Assembly (NCBI GenBank): GCA_910588875.1
Contig: CAJURT010000022.1
Coordinates: 1-58,659 of the forward strand
Reading direction: 5' to 3'
Length of the DNA stretch: 58,659 bases
From: an uncultured Lachnospiraceae bacterium
GTDB taxonomy: Bacteria; Bacillota; Clostridia; Lachnospirales; Lachnospiraceae
Shown: positions 32,053-38,827 of the stretch, one piece after another
Numbering within the stretch: position 1 is the stretch's first letter
Layout: each line of letters starts with the position of its first letter
Translations under genes and position numbers: made by a program
Notes under the pieces: generated by a model
Seen by the model: the letters and a program-made list of their open reading frames with translations, nothing else
Database searches by the model: none
What the model was told of the DNA's origin: nothing

Positions 32053-34095
32053 TTAGCGATCTATCTTAAGGTTGTTCCGTATCTGCGTCCGGTATGCGGC
32101 CAATTCTTCATATTGGTAAAAGAATCGGATACGCGCCCCCCATTCACCGTCCGCCTCCTCTGGATGGCCTGTCAGCACAAACCATAAAAAGCTTTCCTTC
32201 AAATCCGGCAGCGGCTCCAGGCTGTCCCCCGGCTTTACCCCCAGCATCACCCGCCCCGGCGAGTCCTCCCCCTCAGGAAACGCCTGGGCAAAAGCTGTAT
32301 GGTAAGGCTCTGCCTGGCTTAAGGATTCCCCATAGAGAAGCAGGATCTGGCGCACGGTATCCGTCTCATTGCGCCACCTCCCGTCCTTCCAAAAGGCATC
32401 CTCCAAATCCAGCTTCCACACAAACGCTGGTTCCACGACCTCCTCAGGCGCCTCATCCCCCTCCGGCCAAACGGCCTCCAGCAATGTCTTGCTCCCTCCG
32501 ATGCCGTCCGTATAGATATCCACACGTCCCAGCCGGATCCCATCCCCCGGCAGCAGCTGCCTGAGTTTAGCCAGAAGCACATTGGCCCTGGGATCTTGGG
32601 CCCCGGAGGTTTCCCCCAGCCTCCGCCCTAAACCAGACTGTAAAACCCCGCCGGAAGCCGGAAGCACTTCATAGCTGTCCAGCAATATTTCCCCCGGCTC
32701 AAACCGGTGCAGTTCCAGCTGATAGCCATCCCCCGAGGGGACAAAGGAAACTGACGTCCTGCTCACCGGATCCTGCCACAAATACTGCACCCCGTCGGGT
32801 CCCTCGTCCTGCTGCATGGGCTGGCCGTATACCTGAACAAGGCGTCCCAGCATCTCCTCAAAGCCCACCCCTGCGCCATCCCCGTCCACAGCAAGGCTGG
32901 TCAGCTTTCCTTCGGTATAATAGCAATTGGTCAGCAATGTCTGGTCTACCCCGAACCATTTTACCGGATACTGATATACCTGGATCGGCCTTCCCTCATT
33001 ATCCTCATTCTCTGCAAACAGCTTTCCCTGCATCCCCAGGCGGTGCCCCGTCTGCACAGGATCCTCCCCAAAAGGAACCGGCATACCCGCCGCCTGCACC
33101 GTGGCTTCATCCCTCAGATTATTGTAATGCCGGGATTTGGCAATCATGGATGGGGTTTCCTCACTCATGATATCTGACAAGGCACGGCTCAGCACGTTCA
33201 CCACCTGGCTCAAACGTTCTATATCCACCGTGTCCGGCCTGTCAAAACGGGATCCATTTTCATAGGTTTCCCTCTGCTGCCTCACGGACACTGCGGGGAT
33301 CCGGCCATGGACAAACCGGCAGTGCCCGCCGGACTCCCTGCATTCATAAGGCCAGTCCTCCCGCAACAGTTCCCGGCCGGCATCCCGCAGGGAATCCCCC
33401 AGGAGGGTCTTCCTGCCGTCCTCGGTCCCCAGCACAATCCCGTTATCCAGGCTGCATGCCAAATCATCCAGCAAAACCGCCCCGATCACCCGCTGGCGTT
33501 CCTGCTCCGTAAGGGAATCCACATATTGCTGACAGCCGGCCTGCTCGTCCACATATCCGGAAAAGCTGATAAAGCGCAGCTGTGTATCGCTTGGCATCCT
33601 GGACAAAAGGCGGGCCGTCTCCAAAAGGATGGCAACTCCTGCCGCGCTCCCCCCCGCCCCCGGGCTGTCGGAAGAGGTATCGTGATGGGCCCCTACTATC
33701 AGGATGTCTGATGCCGGGTCGTCCGTCTGGCGCAGTGCCACCACATTGGTTCCTGTCACCTTATCCGCCCCGGCGGCTGTTTGGTATGTAAACCTCTGCA
33801 AAGACACATCATAGCCATAGTCTTGCAGAAGCTGCCGGATATAGCGGACAGCCTCCTGCTCTTCCCCGCTGCCCGCAGCACGGGGAGAGGCCGCCAGGAT
33901 CTCAACCTCCTCCTGAAGGTAAAAGGGATTGCCCTCCTCTAAAACAGGAAGTTCCTCCTGCTCTGCCTGCTGCTTTTCATTCTCTCTTGGCAGGACCCTG
34001 GTGGATGGCCCGGCACAGCCGCCTGCCGCCATTGCCACTGCCAGGACAGTTCCCAGGAAGATTGTCCGTCTGGATTTGTGTGAAGGCTTCATCAT
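32053..34095 (-). CDS. M28-like lipoprotein, probably catalytically inactive
   Basis: 680-aa extracellular lipoprotein (lipobox AGGC, Cys27). Residues about 60-310 follow the M28 aminopeptidase fold: VGAHHDTSSDSPGAGGSAAGVAILLE retains HxD (H137/D139), but the bridging Asp is lost, with Gly at 148-149. The catalytic pair reads D183-E184 instead of Glu-Glu. The downstream His of YHTPxDT is replaced (SRFDRPDT). The C-terminal half (about 330-680) is unrecognised. Two adjacent ATGs, 34095 and 34092, both sit close to GGAG; 34092 has the better spacing. It is likely a binding or scaffold protein rather than a peptidase. Confidence 0.75.
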   Translation of the reverse strand: MMKPSHKSRRTIFLGTVLAVAMAAGGCAGPSTRVLPRENEKQQAEQEELPVLEEGNPFYLQEEVEILAASPRAAGSGEEQEAVRYIRQLLQDYGYDVSLQRFTYQTAAGADKVTGTNVVALRQTDDPASDILIVGAHHDTSSDSPGAGGSAAGVAILLETARLLSRMPSDTQLRFISFSGYVDEQAGCQQYVDSLTEQERQRVIGAVLLDDLACSLDNGIVLGTEDGRKTLLGDSLRDAGRELLREDWPYECRESGGHCRFVHGRIPAVSVRQQRETYENGSRFDRPDTVDIERLSQVVNVLSRALSDIMSEETPSMIAKSRHYNNLRDEATVQAAGMPVPFGEDPVQTGHRLGMQGKLFAENEDNEGRPIQVYQYPVKWFGVDQTLLTNCYYTEGKLTSLAVDGDGAGVGFEEMLGRLVQVYGQPMQQDEGPDGVQYLWQDPVSRTSVSFVPSGDGYQLELHRFEPGEILLDSYEVLPASGGVLQSGLGRRLGETSGAQDPRANVLLAKLRQLLPGDGIRLGRVDIYTDGIGGSKTLLEAVWPEGDEAPEEVVEPAFVWKLDLEDAFWKDGRWRNETDTVRQILLLYGESLSQAEPYHTAFAQAFPEGEDSPGRVMLGVKPGDSLEPLPDLKESFLWFVLTGHPEEADGEWGARIRFFYQYEELAAYRTQIRNNLKIDR

Positions 34096-34103
34096 ATGCT
34101 CCT

Positions 34104-34150
34104 TTCGGCCGGACGCAAATCGGCACGGGTATAATCTCTGTCGAGATTAT
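34104..34150. repeat. Dispersed palindromic repeat, copy C (partial)
   Basis: TTCGGCCGGACGCAAATCGG followed by GTATAATCTCtgtcGAGATTAT. It matches the second half of copy B and reaches the ribosome-binding site of the M28-like gene, so the repeat forms part of that gene's leader. Confidence 0.75.
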
Positions 34151-34185
34151 GACATGTCCTCCGGACATCTCACCCTCCGGGGGAT

Positions 34186-34265
34186 GCACACGATTTGCTT
34201 CTGTAATTGTCCGCCCTTCGGCCGGACGCAAATCGGCACCGGTATAATCTCTGTCGAGATTATAC
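34186..34265. repeat. Dispersed palindromic repeat, copy B
   Basis: Full-length copy: ACGATTTGC ... GCAAATCGG arms around TTGTAATTGTCC/CGGCCGGAC, then the near-perfect palindrome TATAATCTC-tgtc-GAGATTATA. It lies 36 nt from copy C and is followed by nothing gene-like up to 34322. Confidence 0.8.
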
Positions 34266-34322
34266 CATACCTGCCTCCTTTTAGGAAGGGGGGTGGAAGA
34301 TGTTTCACGGAATGATTTTCCT

Positions 34323-34588
34323 TTAGCCGCTCGTACAGGCCTTTTCGGCATCCTTGAGGGTTTTTACCTCCACCAGGATGATGTCGTCCCCAATCTGCTT
34401 CACATCGCAGAAGGGGATCACATACTCTTTTTCCCGCCCGAATATCCCGCACAGGCATCCTGGCCCCGGGATCACCAGATGGGTAATGCATCCTGTGCAC
34501 TCGTCAAACTCCACGTCCCCCACAAACCCCAGGCGTTTGCAGTCACAGATATTGATCACTTCTTTTTTTTTAAATCATAGATACGCAT
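34323..34588 (-). CDS. YlmC/YmxH-family PRC-barrel protein with a frameshift in an A9 tract
   Basis: Small PRC-barrel protein related to YlmC/YmxH of sporulating Firmicutes. The core (NICDCKRLGFVGDVEFDECTG ... PGPGCLCGIFG) starts only from a GTG at 34559 with no ribosome site. The expected start ATG at 34588 follows GGAGGGCTGAGG and encodes MRIYDLKKK, but reaches a stop because the A-run (34563-34571) has 9 bases. One more A would join the frames and give the family-like MRIYDLKKKEVINICDC. Either an assembly error, a real mutation or expression by slippage. Confidence 0.7.
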
Positions 34589-34683
34589 AACCTCAGCCCT
34601 CCCCTCCCTGTATCCTATGCGCCATCCCGGAGGCAGTTTCCTCCCAAGTCAGGGAAAATAATGTTTTTCCTTCTTCCCTGAAG

Positions 34684-34741
34684 GCCATAAGGAGCCGGAC
34701 AGAGAATCCTGGCAGGACTCTCTTATCCGGCTCCTTATGGC
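34684..34741 (-). terminator. Long stem-loop after metQ
   Basis: GCCATAAGGAGCCGGA (34684-34699) pairs perfectly with 34726-34741, with AGAG/CTCT extending it inside. It lies 24 nt after the metQ stop, but no U-tract follows on the minus strand, so termination would be Rho-dependent or incomplete. It may simply be an end-of-operon stabiliser. Confidence 0.5.
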
Positions 34742-34765
34742 AATAAAGCAATTTTCAGACACGTT

Positions 34766-35692
34766 CTAGAACAGCGGGACTACTGCTCCATCATACTGAG
34801 ACTCGATATAAGCCTTCACCTCATCGCTGGTAAGCGCCTCAATCAGGGCAACAATCTTCTCATTGTTCTCCTCGCCCTCCCTGACAGCGATTACATTGCC
34901 GTAGGTCGTGGCAGCGATAGACTCGGAATCCTCCACCGCCAATGCCTCAGACACCTTAAAGCCTGCATCAATCGCATAGTTTCCATTGATTACCGCAATA
35001 TCCACATCCTCGATCACCCGGGGGATCTGGGCAGCCTCCACCTCGTACAGGCTTAAGTTCTTGGGGTTCTCCACAATATCATTCTTCGTAACCGTCAGAT
35101 CCGCACCTTCCTTCAGCTTGATAAGCCCCTGGGCTTCCAAAAGCAGCAAGGCTCTTGCCTCATTGCTGGTATCGTTCGGAACTGCTACCGTAGCGCCATC
35201 CGCCAACTCCTCCAGGGAAGAGGCCTTTCCGGCATAGATCCCAAAGGGCTCATAGTGGATCGCAGCCGCTGACACCAGCTTAGTGCCGTTCTCGGCATTA
35301 AAGGACTCCAGATAGGGCAGGTGCTGGAAATAATTGGCATCCAGATCCCCGGCCTCCAGGGCCAGGTTAGGCTGGATATAATCCACGTATTCCAGGATCT
35401 TCAGTTCATAACCCTTCTGTGCCAGAACCTTATTGGCCTCCCGCAGGATCTCCGCATGGGGAGCCGGGCTTGCCCCCAGGACGATTTCCTCCAGGTTCCC
35501 TGCGGCTTCTGTCTCCTCTGATTCCTCCTCCGTTTTTTCCGTCTCCTTCTCTGTGGCCTCCTCACTGCCAGCCTCAGTGGCGGCCTCTGTTGTGTCAGGC
35601 GCTGCCGTGGTTTCTTTTTCATTTCCTCCACAAGCTGTCAATGCCGCTGCTGCAAACACTGCTGCCGCAAATACTCCTATTGATTTTTTCAT
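34766..35692 (-). CDS. metQ: Methionine ABC transporter substrate-binding lipoprotein MetQ
   Basis: NlpA/MetQ lipoprotein of about 308 aa. Signal MKKSIGVFAAAVF with lipobox LTAC (Cys21) is followed by a long Glu/Thr-rich linker (25-73) unusual in length. The fold is typical: LGASPAPHAEILREA, LDANYFQHLPYLESFN and VAVPNDTSNEARALLLLE. The ATG at 35692 is 9 nt after GAGGAGG; the ATG at 35710 lies inside the ribosome site. It delivers D/L-methionine to MetNI. Confidence 0.94.
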   Translation of the reverse strand: MKKSIGVFAAAVFAAAALTACGGNEKETTAAPDTTEAATEAGSEEATEKETEKTEEESEETEAAGNLEEIVLGASPAPHAEILREANKVLAQKGYELKILEYVDYIQPNLALEAGDLDANYFQHLPYLESFNAENGTKLVSAAAIHYEPFGIYAGKASSLEELADGATVAVPNDTSNEARALLLLEAQGLIKLKEGADLTVTKNDIVENPKNLSLYEVEAAQIPRVIEDVDIAVINGNYAIDAGFKVSEALAVEDSESIAATTYGNVIAVREGEENNEKIVALIEALTSDEVKAYIESQYDGAVVPLF

Positions 35693-35791
35693 AAAATAAT
35701 TCCTCCTCATATTTTGATTGATTTATAAGGCATTTTGCCAACAGCCCTCAGGCTGCTAAATCCCCTATTGCCCTGCTGCCTTCCCAGGCTG

Positions 35792-36457
35792 TCACCGGAT
35801 CCTCTTATCCCCTCTTTTAGAAAGCTGTGTCCCGATCTCCTGGATGATCTGCACCATCACCACAAGAAGGACCACCGCAATCCACATCAGGCCGGGCTCA
35901 TAGCGGTAATACCCGTAATTGATTGCAACGGCCCCCAGGCCGCCGCCGCCGGTAAAGCCTGCCATGGCAGAATAGCTGAGGATGGTAGTCACCGCCAGCG
36001 CCGCCCCCAAAAGCAGGGATGGCCTTGATTCCGGCAGCAGAACCTTCCAGATAATCTGCCAGGTAGACGCCCCCATGGACTTTGCCGCCTCGATCACCCC
36101 TGCATCAATCTCCCGGAAGGAGGATTCCACCACCCGGGCAATGTAGGGCGCCGCGGCGATGGTCAGGGGGATCACTATCGCCGGTGAGCCTATCCTGGTG
36201 CCAATCACCATCTTGGAAAGGGGCAGCACAATAAACAAAAGGATCAAAAACGGAACGGACCGCAGCAGGTTAATCACCAGCCCCAGTATCTTCTGCAGCC
36301 AGGGAACCGGATAAATCCCGTCATTGTCCGTCACCACCAGCACAATCCCCAGGGGAAGCCCGATCACATAAGCAAACAGGGAAGAAAGAGCCACCATATA
36401 AAAGGTTTCCCAGATTGCTGTCTTCAACATAGAAACTGTCGCCGCATCAAACGTCAT
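35792..36457 (-). CDS. metI: Methionine ABC transporter permease MetI
   Basis: 221-aa permease with five membrane helices typical of MetI. Characteristic segments are TFYMVALSSLFAYVIGLPLG, RSVPFLILLFIVLPLSKMVIGTRIG and the EAA-like AAKSMGASTWQIIWKVLLPE. It overlaps metN by 11 nt and has GAGGAGG just upstream of its ATG. 99 nt separate it from metQ. Confidence 0.96.
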   Translation of the reverse strand: MTFDAATVSMLKTAIWETFYMVALSSLFAYVIGLPLGIVLVVTDNDGIYPVPWLQKILGLVINLLRSVPFLILLFIVLPLSKMVIGTRIGSPAIVIPLTIAAAPYIARVVESSFREIDAGVIEAAKSMGASTWQIIWKVLLPESRPSLLLGAALAVTTILSYSAMAGFTGGGGLGAVAINYGYYRYEPGLMWIAVVLLVVMVQIIQEIGTQLSKRGDKRIR

Positions 36458-37472
36458 GCCTGCTCACCTCCTCATATGGCACATGAATGCTGTTCAGATA
36501 ATTAACCACCCGGTTTGCATCCGCCTCATCCTCCGGCAGCTGGATGATCATCTGCCCCATAGCCGTCCCCTGGATATCCTTGGTTGCCGCATACATAATG
36601 TTCACCGGCACCTTGCAGGCCAATACCAGGTTGGATATGACCGGTTCTGTGGATTCCCTTCCGTCAAAAATGATCCGAAGCTGCCTGGAATCGCTGAACT
36701 TCACCTGGTTCACCGCATCCCCCAGGATCAGCTGGCGCCCGATCTTCGACTTTGGCTCCGAGAATATCTCCGACACGGTGCCTATCTCTGCAATATGGCT
36801 CTGGTCAATAATCGCCACCCTGTCACAGATGGCCTCTATCACTGCCATCTCATGGGTAATGACAATCACCGTCACCCCCATGGACTGGTTGATCTCTTTT
36901 AACAGGGCCAGGATAGACTTTGTGGTGTTGGGATCCAGGGCGCTGGTGGCCTCGTCACAGAGGATCACCTTGGGGTTGGTGGCCAATGCCCTGGCAATCG
37001 CCACCCTCTGCTTCTGCCCGCCGGACAGCTGCGCCGGATAAGCCCCTGCCCGGTCCGAAAGCCCTACCAGTTCCAAAAGTTCCATGGCCCGCTTCCTGCC
37101 TTCCTGCCTTGGCACCCCCGCAATTTCTAACGGAAAGCATACATTTTTCAGCACATTCCGCTGTGCCAGCAGATTAAACTGCTGAAAGATCATCCCCATG
37201 GAACGCCTGGCCATCCTTTTTTGCTTATCATTCTGAGCCGCCAGGTTCTCTCCCTCAAAAATCACCTGGCCAACAGACGGTGTCTCCAGCATGTTAATGC
37301 AGCGCACCAGGGTACTCTTCCCGGCTCCGGACAGGCCGATGATCCCAAAAATCTCCCCCCGGATAATATCCAGGTTGATATCATCCAGGGCCACCACCGG
37401 TCCATTGGCCGTCTTAAACTCCTTGCCCACATTCCGCAGGCTGATAATCGGTTCTTCCAATGCCATAACCAT
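36447..37472 (-). CDS. metN: Methionine ABC transporter ATP-binding protein MetN
   Basis: About 341-aa ATPase: Walker A GLSGAGKST, signature QLSGGQKQRVAIARAL, Walker B VILCDEATSALD. The C-terminal NIL domain (about 265-341) is the ACT-like site by which intracellular methionine inhibits the transporter. The ATGs at 37472 and 37466 are both plausible. The frame is open to 37718, but that part spans the leader and terminator and is not coding. Confidence 0.96.
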   Translation of the reverse strand: MVMALEEPIISLRNVGKEFKTANGPVVALDDINLDIIRGEIFGIIGLSGAGKSTLVRCINMLETPSVGQVIFEGENLAAQNDKQKRMARRSMGMIFQQFNLLAQRNVLKNVCFPLEIAGVPRQEGRKRAMELLELVGLSDRAGAYPAQLSGGQKQRVAIARALATNPKVILCDEATSALDPNTTKSILALLKEINQSMGVTVIVITHEMAVIEAICDRVAIIDQSHIAEIGTVSEIFSEPKSKIGRQLILGDAVNQVKFSDSRQLRIIFDGRESTEPVISNLVLACKVPVNIMYAATKDIQGTAMGQMIIQLPEDEADANRVVNYLNSIHVPYEEVSRHDV

Positions 37473-37519
37473 CCCTTTCCTCTCTTGTCCGTTTCCTTGA
37501 AATAAATAAGAATCTGATA

Positions 37520-37553
37520 CAAAAAGACCGCAAACCTGCACAGGCTTGCGGTC
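37520..37553 (-). terminator. metNIQ leader terminator (attenuator)
   Basis: On the minus strand GACCGCAAGCCTG-TG-CAGGTTTGCGGTC forms a 13-bp stem (one G-U) followed by TTTTT. It lies between the Met-rich leader ORF and metN, 48 nt before the metN start. It is the expected OFF structure of an attenuator. Its 3' arm (37531-37540) is perfectly complementary, over 10 nt, to leader codons 6-10 (37683-37692). Confidence 0.93.
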
Positions 37554-37606
37554 TGATATCCGTTTCCAACTCCGGAACGATCCAATTCCCCTCACAATCC
37601 ATGCAG

Positions 37607-37708
37607 TTATCTCTGGTTTTTCAAGCATACGAACATGCGGCACATGCACATCATCATGCCGCTCATCATAGCCATATCCATCTGCAGGTTTGTCCGGTTC
37701 CTCATCAT
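37607..37708 (-). CDS. Methionine-rich leader peptide of metNIQ
   Basis: 33-codon ORF with GGAGG 3-6 nt before its tandem ATGs. Eleven of 33 residues are Met (1, 2, 10, 12, 14, 15, 18, 19, 20, 22, 25) and three are Cys (21, 23, 28). The core, residues 10-25, reads MDMAMMSGMMMCMCRM. It ends with TAA 53 nt before the attenuator stem. The Met codons can form a GCGGCA/TGCCGC hairpin (37637-37662). This matches a classical amino-acid leader peptide whose translation reports Met-tRNA (and Cys-tRNA) charging. No known family was matched. Confidence 0.88.
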   Translation of the reverse strand: MMRNRTNLQMDMAMMSGMMMCMCRMFVCLKNQR

Positions 37709-37733
37709 GTTCCTCCATCCTTCCTATGGGCGT

Positions 37734-37762
37734 ATTTTACGCCAACAAGGCATATTTGTCAA
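37734..37762 (-). promoter_or_regulatory. Promoter of the metNIQ leader
   Basis: Consensus sigma-A promoter on the minus strand: TTGACA (37757-37762), 17-nt spacer, TAAAAT (37734-37739). Transcription should start about 18-20 nt before the leader ORF. The LysR stop codon is 32 nt upstream. Confidence 0.92.
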
Positions 37763-37793
37763 GTCTTTTTCTTGCATCAGTCAAAAGGCTCGG

Positions 37794-38702
37794 TCAAAAG
37801 GCGGCCGGCAATTTACCGGCGCCCAGGTATTCGATTATGGCCTGCATCGGCGGGGAGACCCATTTATCGTGGTGATAGAGCAGCTGCCGCCAGATCTCTA
37901 TCCGGAAACCCTCCACGGGGAGGTAGCGGATCCTGCCGTTTTCCACTGCATCTTTCGTCACATAGTCCGGCAGGAAGGAGATCCCCATCCCCTGCGCCAC
38001 CAGCTGGCAGATCAGGTCTGCATTGCCGGTCTCAAGGATTGGCCGGATTTCCAGGGATTGTACAGCCAGTTTCTCATCCATCAGCCTCCGGTAACTCATC
38101 CCCTTCTCGGTAAGCAAGAAGGGAAGGCCTGCCAGCTGCCTGGGGGAAAGGGGCTTTGTGCCCTCCATCTCCTCCGCAAAGTATCCGGCCCCTGCCACGA
38201 AATGTGCCGTCACCTTCTCCTCACTGGCAATCCGGTATGTCCGGTCGTAAATATGGTTGTCTAAGGTATAGACCAGATCCACCTCATTCTGATTCAGCAG
38301 GCGGAACATCTCCTCTGTGCTGGCTGAGATGATCTTCACCGTAATTTTCGGATGGCATCTCCTGAAATTCTTAAAATCATCCCTCAAAAGCCAGCTGCAC
38401 AGAGAATCCGCCATGGCGATACGGACATGGCCGCTGATTTGTTCCTGTTCCTCGTGCAGCTGCTTCTCCAGTTCCTGGGTCAGGCGGCGCACCTGGTGGG
38501 CATAGGCAAGTACCTCCCGCCCTTTTGCCGTCAATGACACCGTATGGTTAATCCGCTCAAAAAGCGGAAGCCCCAGGCTCTTTTCCAGCTGACGGATCTG
38601 GAAGGACACGGTAGACTGGGAATATCCTGATTTTTCTGCTGCCTTGGTGAAACTGGAAAGTTCCGCCACCTGTATGAATGTCTCAAGGTTTTTGATATCC
38701 AT
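37794..38702 (-). CDS. LysR-family transcriptional regulator
   Basis: About 302-aa LTTR with the N-terminal winged-helix MDIKNLETFIQVAELSSFTKAAE ... SQSTVSFQIRQLEKSLG and the co-inducer domain downstream. The ATG at 38702 fits the family start but has no good ribosome site; a TTG at 38720 lies too close to an AAGGAG. It is divergent from the Na+ symporter gene across 125 bp holding a 7-bp palindrome, so it most likely controls that transporter. Sitting next to metNIQ, sulfur or methionine control is possible but not shown. Confidence 0.88.
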   Translation of the reverse strand: MDIKNLETFIQVAELSSFTKAAEKSGYSQSTVSFQIRQLEKSLGLPLFERINHTVSLTAKGREVLAYAHQVRRLTQELEKQLHEEQEQISGHVRIAMADSLCSWLLRDDFKNFRRCHPKITVKIISASTEEMFRLLNQNEVDLVYTLDNHIYDRTYRIASEEKVTAHFVAGAGYFAEEMEGTKPLSPRQLAGLPFLLTEKGMSYRRLMDEKLAVQSLEIRPILETGNADLICQLVAQGMGISFLPDYVTKDAVENGRIRYLPVEGFRIEIWRQLLYHHDKWVSPPMQAIIEYLGAGKLPAAF

Positions 38703-38750
38703 GGCTATCGAATTTTTCAATTCTCCTTATTGAAATTATTAATTTTACAA

Positions 38751-38767
38751 ATACTATACCATAGTAT
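38751..38767. promoter_or_regulatory. Palindromic operator candidate between LysR and transporter genes
   Basis: ATACTAT-acc-ATAGTAT is a perfect inverted repeat in the middle of the divergent spacer, with AT-rich surroundings. LysR proteins typically bind T-n11-A dyads here. Binding site inferred from position only. Confidence 0.5.
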
Positions 38768-38827
38768 ATAGTAATTGGTACAGCGAATATTAAGTAATTT
38801 GTCATAAAAACCAGAAAGGATTCCATT

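Noticed and set aside
37473..37718. N-terminal extension of MetN
   Set aside because: It crosses the leader ORF in another frame and the attenuator stem; MetN family length fits the start at 37472.
37473..37730. S-box or T-box riboswitch upstream of metNIQ
   Set aside because: No S-box core motifs and no T-box AGGGTGGNACCGCG sequence; the Met-rich ORF plus terminator explains the leader better.
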